Positions 10,311 through 23,571 of a stretch of DNA of 64,000 bases are shown here, in pieces. Both the position numbers and the translations under genes were made by a program. The stretch is taken from positions 1,799,278 through 1,863,277 of the forward strand of contig NC_053120.1 in NCBI RefSeq assembly GCF_010015445.1. Direction: 5' to 3'. Within the stretch, counting starts at the first letter, position 1; each line of letters opens with the position of its first letter. The notes beneath the pieces were generated by a model. The model saw nothing but the letters and a program-made list of their open reading frames with translations, was not told the origin of the DNA and made no database searches. This stretch comes from Perca fluviatilis (Eukaryota; Chordata; Actinopteri; Perciformes; Percidae).

Positions 10311-10755
10311 CTAGAATGCAGAGAGAGTAGGAGCAGAAATCACTGGTAGGTTTGTGGAGCCAAGTTACCACTGGTAACGGAGAAACGAACTGGCGCTGGA
10401 GAGGTGAACAGCCGGGTAGATAACTGCTGGTTGATTGATGGGATGAGCTGCAGCTTCAGATCCCGTTCTGTACCTGCTTCCTTCCTGCTGCTCCCACGCT
10501 GTGACCTGCTCGTCTGCTGCCTGCTCATCATGCCACTCAGCTCCCATCCCTGTCTGAAGCCGCTCTATCCTGAACTGGTCCTCTCTGGTTAACACCTTAA
10601 CCGACCCTCTCTGTCCGTGTGATCGTCTCTGAGCCTGAGTCATACAACCGGAGCTTAACGAGATCACTTAGTTTGTTCACTTGTTTTTGGGCAAATTGAT
10701 TAAAAGAAACCCAAATTTCAAAATAAAAAGGGGTCAAAGAACGAGGAAAGAAGGG

Positions 10756-11107
10756 TTAACCCTTGTGTTGTCCTTGGGTCTAATTTGACCTGTTATCAAA
10801 GTTTTTTATATCAGAAATACAACCAAATCGCCCCAAAATAACATGGATGGATGGATATACATAAACTTTGACATGAACCAGTCTGTGATCAACATGCTCT
10901 GATCTTAAATATTAGTCAAAATAATTCATTATTTCTGCTTTTCTTAAGTTAAAAATTAGGCATAATGTCATTAAAATTAGGTTCATAGACCATGAATAAA
11001 AAAAAGCGTTGATGAACTTGACAAACGTTTAAGAAAGCACCAAAAACGTCGGAAAAAGCGTCAAAAAAGTTCTTATTCAATTTTGACCCGGAAGGACAAC
11101 AAGTTGA
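10756..11107. mobile_element. MITE with CCCTTGTGTTGTCC ends
   Basis: Left end ttaacccttgtgttgtcctt and right end gacccggaaggacaacaag form imperfect inverted repeats about 350 bp apart. A 20-base sequence, gggtcaaagaacgaggaaag, lies outside both ends (about 10733 and 11132). A related end occurs at 63040. This end type is common in fish genomes. Confidence 0.6.
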
Positions 11108-11860
11108 TGGTCGATGGGAAGTCAACAAACGGGTCAAAGAACGAGGAAAGAAAGGTTGAAGGCTAGATGACATCACCCCTCAATGATCTGTCTAGGACAA
11201 ATAAAGTAAAGAATGAATGAACTTTGGTGCATGTCGGTTTAACGTTACCAACTGTGGCTAACTTGGCTCCCGTTAGCTGGGCGTCTTCCTCTGAAGCTAA
11301 TAAGATAGATAACATGCTAATAATGCTAACGTATAACGTTCAATAAAATAATATTTCACTCAGAGAGAGAACTGGAGCGTAGACGTCTTGGAGGGTCTGT
11401 TAGCACAAAACATAAAACATTCTCCATAAGGCCCAAACACGGCTGGGAGGTAAAGTGTAGCTTTAGCTGAAGAGACTGGACGCCTACAAGAGCTGCAGCC
11501 ATGTTTCTATTGGCATGAATATAAACAACTCTAATTATTATATAGCAATCACATAAACATAAGGAGCTATTAAAAGGAGACTTGTAGGACTAGTTAGTAT
11601 CTAAGTTCATTTTATTGAGCTCAACAGTGACTGACCACTTTTTGAACAACTGGATGAGGAGGTTTTTACCATTGATATATTTCTTATTATATATTCTTAT
11701 CTAAAGAGTTTAAAGCCTGGAACCGAGTCCACCAGCTCCCAGATGAATCAGGACCATAAAACATTTGACTCAGTGCAAAACAACATTTAGAAACAAGACT
11801 GTGAACAGAAAGGATCAGAGACTTCAGCGGTAGCAGCAAGTCCACACAGCATTCTGGGAT
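11108..11860. other. no recognisable gene
   Basis: Apparently unique A/T-rich sequence with no convincing ORF. Confidence 0.35.
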
Positions 11861-11940
<80 letters not shown>

Positions 11941-11979
11941 ACACACACACACACACACACATACACACACACACACACA

Positions 11980-12014
<35 letters not shown>
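11861..12014. repeat. (CA)n microsatellite
   Basis: About 150 bp of nearly perfect CA repeat with a few AGAC and ATAC interruptions. The ORFs made only of His/Thr or Cys/Val codons here are artefacts of the repeat. Confidence 0.97.
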
Positions 12015-12020
<6 letters not shown>

Positions 12021-13015
12021 GATCAGAGACTTGAGTGGTAGCAGCAGGTTGGCAGCATGGAGGTGGGCCTGTTAGAAGACCTGATACAACATTAATGTCC
12101 TAGTTTGTTATTGATGAACAAACCAGGTAAAGAAAGAAAAAGGAGGAGAAGAAAACGCACAGAAGTAGCCAGAGAGGTTAAAGAGCCAAAGAGCTGGATG
12201 ACAGAGAAATGGACAGACAGGAAGTAAAGACTAAACGTGTGTTTAAACACTGCTTCATCTAGAAGGGAATGTCCCAGCTACTCATTTGGTTCAGACTCCT
12301 TTGAAAACATATCAATAAGAAAATGACATTACACAAACCGTGGGTAGCTGCATCTCATCCATAAGTTTCAGTGCTGTTGTATATTGATTGTGTCAAACAG
12401 CCTGAAACTGGCCCGGGTCACATGACTGGGTCAGAGCTCTGGTTCTCTAACTGGTTTCCAGAATGTTCCCCTTTGAATTGGGTTTTTAAGCCAAGTACCC
12501 CCTGACCAGTGTCAATCATATTTGGTAGAAAAAATAGTTTATATAGAGAGGAAGATTACAGCGATGTCAGCGATAGATTTACTAAACATCTGCCTGAAAA
12601 ATATTTAAATGATAAATAAGGAAGACAAAAACTTGAAAAAGATGTTAGAAAGAAAGAAGTAGGTAAGGCAACAGTAGGTTGAAAATAGCAACAAAAACTA
12701 CAAAAAGCAACAAAACCTTTGACAAGTAAGGCAACAATATGAAGACAAAAGAGACAAAAGAAATTGTAAAGAGAGAAACTTGGAAAAAAAGACAATAGAA
12801 AAAAGGGAAAGACAAACGGGAAGAATAGGTTAAACAAAAGTGACAAAAAATTCACAAAAAGCAACAAACTTGAAAAAAAGCAGGAAAAGAAGGAAAGACA
12901 GAAGGGATAGAAACATCACATTGTTGGTAGAAAAAAGTCTCTATAAAGAGGAACAATGGTCTGGTGCAACAGCCTTTCAACTTAAAAACATTTCATAAAG
13001 ATATCTCCTGTAGTC
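12015..13015. other. no recognisable gene; A-rich sequence
   Basis: From 12600 to 12900 the plus strand is A/G-rich (many gacaaaa and gaaaaa runs). The hydrophobic minus-strand ORF at 12556-12867 is a composition artefact. No transposon ends were recognised. Confidence 0.35.
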
Positions 13016-13132
13016 CCTGCAGTCCTCTAGAGTACCCCTAGGGGGACACGTATCCCCTGCAGTCCTCCAAAGTACCCCTAGGGGGACAAGTACCCCCTGC
13101 AGTCCCCCAGAGTACCCCTAGGGGGACACGTA
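13016..13132. repeat. about 41-bp minisatellite, three copies
   Basis: Three tandem copies of a unit containing agtacccctagggggaca and ccctgcagtc. Confidence 0.9.
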
Positions 13133-13294
13133 CCACATAAGAGAGAGAATGGCAAAGAAACAATGGCAGAGAAAAGAAGTGTGGACAAAAAAGAAAGGCG
13201 GAGAATAGCAGAAAGGAAACGTAGCGTGGTGGGCTGATACTTTTCACCTGTAGATAAAAATACAGCAAGATGCACTATTAGTGAGAAGAAAGTG

Positions 13295-13412
<118 letters not shown>

Positions 13413-13754
13413 ACACTATTAGTGAGAAGAAGCGGCACACAGCAGCCACAGCAGCAACACAAGCAACGTTAACCTCTTCACACATTTCTAAAAACTTTGA
13501 AAGTCAGAAGGAACTGTTCCTTATTTATTTCAGAGGCCACCAGAGGAGTTATAGGATCTTTCGCCAGCAATACATTTTCTATGACCCTCCAAAATGATTG
13601 GGTAAAGAGGCAGGACCCTCCCCAAATATGTATTGATGCCTTCTGTACTGGTTTGTGCTTAATGAAGATGTGAAGATGCCCTTTGTTTTTTACAGCCATG
13701 ACGTTCATGACTTAACCTCTGCTTTCTCATCTCATAAATCACATTCCTCTGTTG

Positions 13755-13926
13755 TGGTGGGGGGCCATTTCAGTAGATTTACTCACTAACATTGTTATAG
13801 TGTGGGGGCCATTTCAGTAGATTTACTCACTGACATTGTTATGGTGGGGGGCCATTTCAGTAGATTTACTCACTAACATTGTTATAGTGTGGGGGCCATT
13901 TCAGTAGATTTACTCACTAACATTGT
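13755..13926. repeat. minisatellite, about four copies
   Basis: Tandem copies of a unit of 44-57 bp with gggggccatttcagtagatt and actcactaacattgttat. Confidence 0.9.
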
Positions 13927-14089
13927 TGTGGAAACACAATAATCATGGAAACTAAATGCACACTTCCTGCATTACTGCATTACTCCAAATACTAAGATAC
14001 TCCTCTAGTAAACTACTATTCACATGAAATAAAACAATAAAACATTGAGACCATTCAACAAAGCACTCTGGGTAATAACAAATTCAACA

Positions 14090-14740
14090 CTAGAGCTTAG
14101 CTCGGGCCCAAAAAATCAAGCCTGACCATACCCGAGCCCGACACATTAACTGTAATTATGAGCCCGAGACCAATTTCAATCCGACACTTTTTTAATATGT
14201 GGGCCGTTATAACTGACGTTGTCAACTACAATTCCAAGTTGTTTGAATTATAATTCAATTCAATTTTATTTATAGTATCAAATCATAACAAGAGTTATCT
14301 CGAGACACTTTACAGATAGATTAGGTCTAGACCACACTCTATAAATTCCAAAACCACAATAATTATTATAGAAATCTGTTTAAAATGATCTGAATGAATA
14401 ATGCAACATGGACGAAGCAGGTAAACTGCTGTTAGTTTATTCAGAATGGAATGGATCGCAAATGGATCCGAATGTTACAGAATCGACAGCGCATTTATTT
14501 TAAAATCCTCAACCGGCCTGTCTCAAACCAGCTGATGGTGTGGCTGCGACTCAGCTATTCAAGTCACAGAGGCTGGTTTTAGAACGTAAGAGGCTTCACC
14601 TGTTTCAACGGCCAATAGAGAAGTCAGCTGGTAAAGCCAGATATAAACTATATGAATAAAATGATCATTAATCCATTTTATTTCTGCGTTACAAACAGCT
14701 TTACAAAATGGCAGTTTTAGACGGAGCGGAGCCTCAACAA
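14090..14740. repeat. dispersed repeat with a nested SINE-like insertion
   Basis: This is the inverted counterpart of 6180-6765. A fragment at about 14250-14345 (ttttatttatagtatcaaat and tctcgagacactttacagat) interrupts the alignment. That fragment resembles a repeat very common in fish genomes, so the insertions are nested. Confidence 0.6.
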
Positions 14741-14775
14741 CCGACCGAAAGCACGGTAGTGTTATATGGTGGAGA

Positions 14776-15095
14776 GAGCTAGAGAGAGACTGAAGAGAGA
14801 GAGATAGAGAGAGACTGGAGAGAGAGAGAGAGGCCCAGCGTTAGAACAAAGCACGGTAGTGTTATATGGTGGAGAGAGATAGAGAGAGACTGGAGAGAGA
14901 GAGATAGAGAGAGACTGGAGAGAGAGAGATAGAGAGAGACTGGAGAGAGAGAGAGAGAGAGAGACTGGAGAGAGAGAGATAGAGAGAGACTGGAGAGAGA
15001 GAGATAGAGAGAGACTGGAGAGCGAGAGATAGAGAGAGACTGGAGAGAGAGAGATAGAGAGAGACTGGAGAGAGAGAGATAGAGAGACTGGAGCG
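14776..15095. repeat. (GA)-rich minisatellite, unit about 28 bp
   Basis: Roughly ten tandem copies of gagagagactggagagagag plus agataga. The strand is strongly purine-biased. Confidence 0.93.
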
Positions 15096-15760
15096 AAGGA
15101 GCGCCCAGCAGTGCTAGAACAAAGCTGTGAATCAGAGAACTAAAACGTGTTTTTGCCGATTCATCTCTAGAAACACAACTGTAGCGAGCATGTCACTATC
15201 ACTAACGTTATCCACATTTATATTTACTCGCAACAAATGATATATCCAGCTTCAAAAAAGTCTAAAAGTCTGAAGTTAGAACGAATGCATTGTGCAAAGA
15301 TTGGTTGCTATGGAGACGATACACAGTGTTGAGTTCTGTTGACAGTTGAGTTGAGTTCCGTTGCTCTGATTGGTTGTAGGTCTATCCAATGAATGCAGAG
15401 GAATTTTCTTTCCTGGTTCGGTTGGAACACGCTGTCACTACCCGATGTGAGTCGAGTGCCGATGTGAGCATGCTCAGATTTAAACGGTTTACGGCATAAC
15501 GTGTCTTACTGAAATTTGTGAAATCTGTAAAATAAAACTTTTCTCTTTACGTACAAGATGGAAATCATTTCAAAAACGTTTTAGCTATATGATTGTTAGA
15601 TTGCTAACGTTAGCTCTAAATGCCATTCAAGTGACAGTCTTTGTTGTGTTTGATTGCTAACTTTTAACTAGCAGTCATTTCAAAAATGTTTTAGCTATCT
15701 ATGATTGTTTGATTGCTAACGTTAGCTCAAAACGCCGTTAGCATCTAGAAGTAGTAGTAG
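15096..15760. other. no recognisable gene
   Basis: A direct repeat is present: aaaacgttttagctatatga near 15573 and a related copy near 15683, each followed by ttgctaacgttagctc. No ORF was recognised. Confidence 0.35.
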
Positions 15761-16862
15761 TGTGGCAGCACGAGAGCTGACGAAACCAAACACCGACAAC
15801 ACCACCCTGGGAATTTCACCCAGAGAATGATATCACTTACTAATGAATGATTTTACTTCCAATTGCTAGATTATCATATTTAAGGTCACACAGGTCAGTA
15901 TACAAAAGCGCCAAAGACGAGGTTCAACTTACAAAAATACAATTTTATTTCAGTAAAAATCAATAAAGTTTAGAAAGCAATCAATTTAAAACACATTCAC
16001 ACCAAAAAAAGGGGAAAAAAAGGAAGTAAGTAGGCGGGCTACCAGTGGCGGAGAAGGGGGTACGAGGGGTAAGGGGGATCCCAGGGAAAGTCACCCGTGA
16101 CACAAAAAAAAACAACAGTGAACACAGCAAATCAAAACGGGGAAACACAGCACACCGGGAAGGAGATACCACCACCCGGACACCAACACCACCACCTTCG
16201 GCTCTCAGTCAACTGAAAAATGGGAAGAGAAATGGGAAACACACTCACACAAAATTAAAGGGTTTCACTCACAAAAGAAATATCAAAAATCAATAACAGA
16301 TTATAAGGACACAAATTAAAAGGAATCAAAGACAATATAAATACAATGTAATGGCCAGAACCACTAGTGGTTCCAGAAAGCCGTACCAAAACAAGAAACA
16401 GAACACTTATAATTAACACAACATAACCAAGAAAAATCAATATTTAAATAAAAAAAAAACTAACTAAAGAAAACTAAACAAAATATAAGTACAACTTTTA
16501 ATTAAATTGAAAACAAAATAAAAAGAAAAGAAAAAAAACAACTAAATCAACCAAATTAATATAAGGAGCCAAACCCCTCAACTACATTCATTCAGATAAA
16601 AGCAGGTGGCTCATACATCGGCCCAGTAGCCATGAAGGCAACACAGGCGTGCAACAATACTCAATACGATTTTTAAATAGCAGCAGTGGCAGTCTCGGCA
16701 AAAGCCTCCTTAGGCAAAACAGCAATCTCGACAGACAGCAGCCTCGGCAAAAGCTTTCTTAGGCAAAAGCTTTCTTAGGCAAAAGCTTTCTTAGGCAAAA
16801 CAGCAGCCAGTAGTTGAAGTGTTACAGCTAACAGGGATCTCCGGCGGCTTCAGCATTCCTAG

Positions 16863-17290
16863 TGTAGCGGCTATTTGTCCTTAAACTTAAACAAAACTAA
16901 TAATACCAAACTTCTCAAATGGCCACTGAGGCTACGTCATGCTTTAGGCTTTACGCATGGTTTAGAGGTACCAAAATAAACTAATGTCAATAGCAAAGGA
17001 TGAGTTCGAGGAGGTTTATTTTCACATATAAGCAAGCTCACAGATATTTCCTGCTGCCTCTCTCACACTGTGGTAAAACCCATATGCCCCGCGAGCTCTC
17101 CCGGGCTCCTCCCACCTTGACCTATTTATGCAAATTAACGTAGCACCACGTGACCAATAAATGACAATATAAGTAAACAAAAAAATAAGCATAAATGCAA
17201 AATAAAACAAATTAACTTTTAGCAAAGAAAAGAAATACATTAGACTATAACTTAAGCCTAAAATAAACAAAATGCAAAATAGCTCCAACA
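16863..17290 (-). repeat. BEL/Pao 3' LTR
   Basis: 428 bp, nearly identical to 24120-24548. A purine-rich stretch, aattaggggctgggt on the minus strand, lies directly before it and is a candidate polypurine tract. Confidence 0.93.
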
Positions 17291-17474
17291 ACCCAGCCCC
17301 TAATTGTGATGGTAATTTACCCACAATTAACCTTAGCTCTTAGCACAAAGGAGCTATTTCCTGATTATAACTTAAACACTAAGCTTGAATCTTGCATCTT
17401 CAGATTCTCCATGCCTACAAAACAAAAAATAGATAGAGAACAGAGATAAGAGAGAGAATGAGATATATAGTCAA

Positions 17475-18982
17475 TTATCAGCCTCCAAGAGAAGACAGAG
17501 CTTGGTTATTGGTCTGTCCAGGATGCTGGTCTTCGTTTGGACCTTCACCGAGCAAACCAGTCCTCTTAAGTCAGCTGTGGTACTTAAACTCTGCCCATCA
17601 TCCATGAGCCTCTTGGAGCTGTGGCATCAGCAAGGACAACAATATCTCCTGGAATGAAGTTTCTTTTTTGCTTTGTCCATTTTTGTCTTTCTTGCATTAC
17701 AAGCAAATACTCTGATGTCCACCTTTTCCAGAAAAGCTCCGCGACGTACTGCACTTGCCTCCATTTCCTCTTAATGTACAGGTCAGATTTTTTGAACAAA
17801 CCTGGTGGCAAAATGGGCTTGCCTTTCAGCAGGAGAATGTGATTTGGAGTGAGCACTTCCAAGTCATTGCGATCTTCTGAGACCTTAGTTATTGGCCGGT
17901 CATTGAGTATAGCTTCTACCTCACAAAACAGTGTTTGCAGGCCTTCCTCGTCCAGCAATTGATGTCCAACAACAGAGGTAAGTACACTGCGCACAGAGCA
18001 AATCAGACGCTCCCAAACGCCACCTTGGTGAGATGCAGCTGGAGTGTTAAAACGCCACGTCATTCCTTCCTGCACAAAAATCCTTTCAATTTTAGAGTGA
18101 TTTAAAGCGGCGAGAGCCTGCCTCAGCTCCTTCTTCGCTCCAACAATATTTGTGCCGTTATCGGACCTCATACTTGTCACAGATCCTCTTCTACAGATAA
18201 ATCTTCGGACAGCATTGATTCAGGAGTCTGTGTCGAGGGAGTGCGCCACCTCCAAATGTATTGCGCGGCTGCTCAAACAGGTAAATATCACTCCATATCG
18301 CTTCAGCACAGTTCTCCCTCTCCTCACATCCAGTGGTCCAAAATAGTCCACTCCCACATTTGTAAAGGGTGCGTTATCAGGCACAACTCGTTCCTCTGGT
18401 AAATCAGACATTTTCTGTTCTCCAAGTTTTCCTCTATACCTTCTGCACACTGTACATTGTGAGAGAATCTTCCTGGCTGCAGAGTTGGCATTTATAATCC
18501 AATACTTCTGTCTCAATCTGTGCAGCATATGATTGCGTCCAGCATGTCCAAGTTGGTGATGGATGTAACGTAATATGAGCTATGAGTCCTTCGACAGAAT
18601 CACAGGATGTTTCACCTCCAACGGCAGAGCAGATTTAGACAAGCGTCCACCAACTCTGAGGATGCCATCTTTGATAAAGGGATCGAGGCGATACAGAGGG
18701 CTGTCTTTGGAAACAGTCTTTGAGTCGTGTTTTAGTGAGGAAATTTCAGTGCTGAATCTTTGGTTTTGTGCAAACTGAATTATTGCCTTTTCTGCTTCCT
18801 CCAAGCGCTCTGATGTCAAGCCGGATCTTCCAAGTGTGGCTTTGAACCTTTCAAGCTCCTTTTCCACATTTTCATTCTGCTTGATCACATATTCTTTCCT
18901 CTTTCGGCTCAAAAGTAAAAGTCTTTCTTTCAGCTCCAACAACCAAGCCACTGATGTTTTAAGCTTTCTCCAGGATGAGAAA
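17475..18982 (-). pseudogene. BEL/Pao integrase region
   Basis: This is the 3' part of pol. The zinc-binding part is visible as HHQLGHAGRN then TVCRRYRGK. The DDE core shows D in VGVDYFGP, D in RSDNGTN and E in GGVWERL. The C-terminal part ends with KVQTKTSILDRPITKLCLLL near 17480. It is broken by a frameshift against the RT frame near 18980, in-frame stops at 18580-18582 and 18220-18222, and a further stop with frame change at 17584. In related elements this protein inserts the DNA copy into the chromosome; this copy cannot give a full-length product. Confidence 0.85.
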
Positions 18983-20681
18983 TAGTGAATGGCCGACTGA
19001 GGGAATTGTCACTGTATGTTGTGAAAGCATTCACTTTAAGTTCGCTTTTTACCTCCGGATCATCAGATGAGATGGAAGAGGAATCCAAGTCGAGTTTTGG
19101 CCATTCAGTGGAAGACAAACGCAAAAAGTCTGGTCGTTTTAGCCATTTTCCTTTCCCAAACTCCTGAGCTCTTAGTCCTCGAGATGCTTCATCTGCAGGA
19201 TTATCTTTGGTGTTTACATACCTCCACTGATCTTTGTCCTTGGCTTCTCTTATGGCGCTGACACGGTTGGCAACATATGTGTGAAAGCGCTTTGTTTCAT
19301 TGAAGATATACTTGAGAACAGTAGTGCTATCAGTCCAGAAAAATGACCTTTGCAATGACAACTGTAGCTCCTTCAACAGCATTGTGTTCACTCGAACCGC
19401 AAGCACAGCTGCAGCAAGCTCAAGGCGTGGAATAGTTAGTTGCTTTAGAGGAGCAACACGAGCCTTGCCTGTAATGAATGAAACATGCACACTGTCGGTA
19501 TTCTCCAATCTTAAGTATGAAACAGTGCCATATCCTGATTGACTAGCATCTGAAAAATGATGCAGTTCTGCTTTCACTTGTGTTCCAAAGTTCTTGGGTT
19601 TAATGCACGGTTCCACTCTAAATCCACTCATATGCTGAAGTTCAGAGAGCCACTCAGACCAATGTCTGGAGACAGTACTGGGAACTGGCTCATCCCAGTT
19701 TGTTCTACGCAGCTCCTGTAACAGTAACTTGGCAGGGATTATGAAAGAAGACAGAAAACCCAGTGGATCATAGAGAGAGCTCACCACAGAAAGGATGCCC
19801 CTTCTGGTGTGTGGACGTTCCTGCACTGCAGTCCTAAAGCTGAACGTGTCTCCTTGAACGCACCATTGCATCCCCAGAGCTCTTTCCACAGGGAGTTGGT
19901 CCCTGTCCAAATCCATGTTCTCCAAACCCACTGCTCTGATATTAATGGGAATATGTGCAAACACATTTGGGCTATTTGTGACCCACTTTTGGAGATGGAA
20001 GCCACCTTTTTTACAGAGAGATGTTAGTCCATGTATGAGCTTCACTGCATCTTCCTCTGTCGCAGTGGACTTGAGACAGACATCCACATAGAAATTTGTT
20101 TTGACTGTGCTGAGGACGTTGGGTGAATATTGCAGTGCATTATCCTCAGCAGTTCTTCTCAATGCATAGTTTGAACAGCTTGGAGAAGATACAGCTCCAA
20201 ATAAATGCACGCACATCCTGTATTCCTCTGGCTCCGTTGTAGTGTCTCCATTGGGCCACCATAAAAAGCACAAGAAGTCGACATGCTTGTGTGGGACCCG
20301 GACCAGATGGAACATGGCATTGATGTCAGCAATAACAGCGACGGGCTCTTCCCTAAACCGGAGGAGGACACCAATAAGCGTGTTAGTGAAGTCTGGGCCC
20401 TGCAAGAGATGGCTGTTTAATGATGTACCTTTGTAAGTACAGCCGCAATCGAACACAACACGCAACTTTCCTTTGGTTGGATGATGTACACCATGTTGGG
20501 GAATGTACCACACCTTTCCTTGCTGTGGTGTGGGCTTATTTGTGGGAACCTTTTCTGCATATCCCTGCTCCAACATGTTGTTGAGGAAATCAACGTATTG
20601 AGCTTTGAATGAAGTATCTTTGTTAAATCTCCTCTTCAGACTTTGGAGTCTTTGTAATGCAATGCAGCAATTATTTGGCAA
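18930..20681 (-). pseudogene. BEL/Pao reverse transcriptase and RNase H region
   Basis: This 583-codon stretch continues in frame from the protease across a stop at 20724-20726. RT landmarks are KLRVVFDCG, VIADINAMFHLVRV and the active-site box, which reads FYVDVCLKS. The family motif is Y-V-D-D; the second Asp codon is Val (GTC, 20079-20081). RNase H follows, with FSDASQSGYG, LELAAA, WTDSTTVL and NPADEASRG holding the usual acidic residues. The region normally copies the RNA into DNA in cytoplasmic particles. The D-to-V change would be expected to abolish polymerase activity. Confidence 0.9.
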
Positions 20682-20723
20682 AACAGGATCTTCAACTCTG
20701 AAAGGTAAGTCAATATAATAATG

Positions 20724-21420
20724 TTAATTGTTAAGCACTGTTGTATCCTTCATAATTTTCATGAATTTAATGTCTTCTCTTGACATCTCAAGTTGTTCAT
20801 CATATGTTCTTTCAGCAAAGCCATGATTGTACTGCTGCATCAACATATTTTCCAAGTGCTCCACAGATATATGATTAGTAGTTACGACAGTGCATCCTGA
20901 TTTGACACCAGCACCTCCAGAGTCTCCAATGCGAAGAGGCCCGTTTATGACCCAGCCAACTCTGGTCCTAACTGCATACGGTCCCCCACATTGGCTGTTT
21001 ACCAATTCCCATGGCTCCAAAACTTTGGGAGAGTCCGTTCCAATAAGCAAGTCCACATCTGCATCCACTTCATGTAGCCTAATGCTGCTCAAGTACGCCC
21101 ACTTGGCAACATCATCCTGACATGGCACATTGACTTTGGATACAGGCATTTCTGTTTGTGTCAGAACAGATGGTAGTTCAATAAAATCCTCGGTGTTGAA
21201 ACCAGACACCTCCAGACCAATTATCACATTGGTATTAATGGTTTTAGTCTGTCCCATTGTCCTTAATAATACATTACAGCTTTTACCTGATACTCCCAGC
21301 CTTTCAGCCAGACTAGCAGTGTAGAAGGTACCAGAGCTACCAGGCTCCAAGAAAGCGTAAGTGTGCACAACTTTATTACCTTTCTGACTTTTCACCCGTA
21401 CAGCCACAATGGAGAAAACA
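20724..21420 (-). pseudogene. BEL/Pao aspartic protease region
   Basis: The retropepsin-like domain follows gag in a shifted frame. The flap-side landmarks VRVKSQKGNKVV and AFLEPGSSGTFYTASLAERL are clear. Where aspartic proteases have D-[ST]-G or, in this family, D-P-G, the codon is GAG (Glu, 21345-21347). The protease normally cuts the Gag-Pol precursor. The following stretch, VDLLIGTDSPKVLEPWEL, is also typical of the family. The reading frame stops at 20724-20726 before RT. Confidence 0.85.
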
Positions 21421-21432
21421 GCAGTGTCCTCT

Positions 21433-23571
21433 TCACCAGCCCCAATATGACCACACGTCTGCTGCTGCTCGGGTACAATGCTCAGTTTCTTTAGAGGTTA
21501 TCCTTGAAGTATCCTCCCTCTCCACATGCAGGACAGATGGGTGTTTCCTGTGACACACTTCACAATCCAAGCGACTTCTACAGTCTTTGCTTGTGTGTCC
21601 ATATTTCAAGCAGCCGAAACAAACACCTTTCTCCTTTAGAAAGTGAATCTTGTCCTGTTGTGTCTTTCTTTTAAACTGAAAGCATTTTTCCAGAGTGTGA
21701 TTGGTGAAATGGCAGAACAGACATTTAAGCTGGTTACTGTGAGCTGTTAAGTTTTCCTTTTCTTTATGTCCATCCCTTATTGCATTGATGCTGGTGGCAA
21801 AGGTACCACTTTTCCTTTTCTGTTTAACTTGAATGGCTAGCTTTGTGTGGCTGGCTGGGGAAACATCATTAATATTTCCAAATAGCGGATCTGAAACAAT
21901 TTTGACTTGTTTTTCAATAAAATTTACAAAATCAACAAACACTGCTCTGCTTCCAGTTTGTTCCAGTATGTCACATGCCACATTTCTCCACTTTTCCCTC
22001 AGTTTGTATGGAAGTTTCATTAGAATTGTCCTGAGGTTAGCCGGCATGTCTAATTCCTTCATGTACTTTATATGATGTACTATGTTGGAGCAACCTCGAA
22101 GGAACAAAGCAAATGACTGCAGAGCGTTAACATCCTCAGGTTTTATTGAGGGCCAGTTGTTGATTTTGTCCATATAAGCAGAAGAGATTTTATGTTCACT
22201 GCCAAAATGTTCAATCAAAAGCGTTTTTGCTCTTTGGTAACCAGGTTCGGAGGGCAGATGCTGACAACTTCTCACAATGTCTCTTGGTTGTCCCCTAGTT
22301 TACTGTTCTAGGAAGTACAAACAATCACTGAAATTATTAGTTTTATCCTCAATACAATTTTCAAAGGCTCTGAGAAAAGATTTAAAATACAGGGGGTCTC
22401 CATCAAATACAGGTATATTTCTGGTAGGCAGAGCAGAGGCTGTGTTTTGTTGGACCAACAGGGCAGTAATTTCATTTTGACGCTGCATGATGTTCAAAAT
22501 GTCCGGAAAGCTGGTGGATTGATCATTGACATGAGCATTTTGCAAACCCATTGGTCGTGTACTTTGTCTTTGGGAAACAGGAATGACATTAGGTATGGGT
22601 GGTTGTATTACGACATGTTTGGATCCAACACCAACAGAGACAGAACTCAATAAGCGACTGGAGGAAGGTTCGGAGTTTTCATTTGTGGGCACAAAACATT
22701 CAACATTTGGATTTAGTTCATATTTTCCTGGATTTTCTGACCTTTCCAAGTAAGAATTCATGCCATCTGATGTTGTAGATGCACATTTTGACGCTTTAGA
22801 GCCACACTTTGAATTTATTTCCAGAACCTTCAATTTTGCATTTGTCACCTTTAATTCTGCCTCCAGAGCAAGTTGTTCCTTTTCTCTCCTTAAATGTTCC
22901 CGTTTCTTCCGTAATTCCTTTTGGTCCTTTTCCTGTTTCCTTCTTGATTCCTCTTGTTCAAGTCTTACTTGTTCCTCCTGCGCCTCCAAAATGTGCTTTT
23001 GTTTTAGAGCAGCCATGCGCTCCTGTAATGCTGCTTTATCTGCTTGCGCTAATATTCTTGCAGATGCACTGGATGATGTTCTTGACAGTTTAGAGCCAGC
23101 TTTTGAGCGCGCTGCAGAACCTTGATTGGATACACTGTCCTCAGGCCTAATATCGATTTGATTATCAGGTAGTTTGATTGGAAGTTCATATGAATGGCCT
23201 GCATTTGATAACCACCCTTTGACATCATCAATAAAATTTGAAAACAGATTTTCCTTTTGTTCAAAATATTTATCTTGATTTTCCTTTTCATCCTGAGGTA
23301 TATTCAGTGACACAAATGACAAATGATGTTGTTTTGCCTCCTTAACACATGTGATCATTTGATCCAAAAGAGGCTTGACTGCATCAATATTTTCTGCAGA
23401 ATGCATAAATTTATCCATTTGATTCATGCACACTTTGGCTTGTCTACATTTTGTCGATCTTTTTTCCTGACACGTTTGCATGAAAAACATCATTCCTTTA
23501 GCAGTATGGCTTGTGCGCCTCCTTATAGGAAGTCCCGTGTCACTTATGGCTTTGGATGCAACGTCAGACAT
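21433..23571 (-). pseudogene. BEL/Pao gag region with zinc knuckles
   Basis: The ATG at 23571 opens a Gag-like protein. The N-terminal part holds a long charged coiled-coil stretch (AALKQKHILEAQEEQVRLEQ onward). The capsid-like part includes FDGDPLYFKSFLRAFE. An in-frame TAA at 22300-22302 interrupts it, and it then resumes with RGQPRDIVRSCQHLP. Two CCHC-like knuckles follow (CLFCHFTNHTLEKC and CFGCLKYGHTSKDC), with a further Cys/His pair at CEVCHRKHP. Gag forms the particle and binds RNA. The protease frame lies +1 or -1 relative to this frame, through mutation or programmed shifting. Confidence 0.88.

Noticed and set aside
12556..12867. Hydrophobic minus-strand ORF of 103 codons
   Set aside because: Leu/Phe/Ser composition results from an A/G-rich plus strand; no acceptor, signal or homologous feature.
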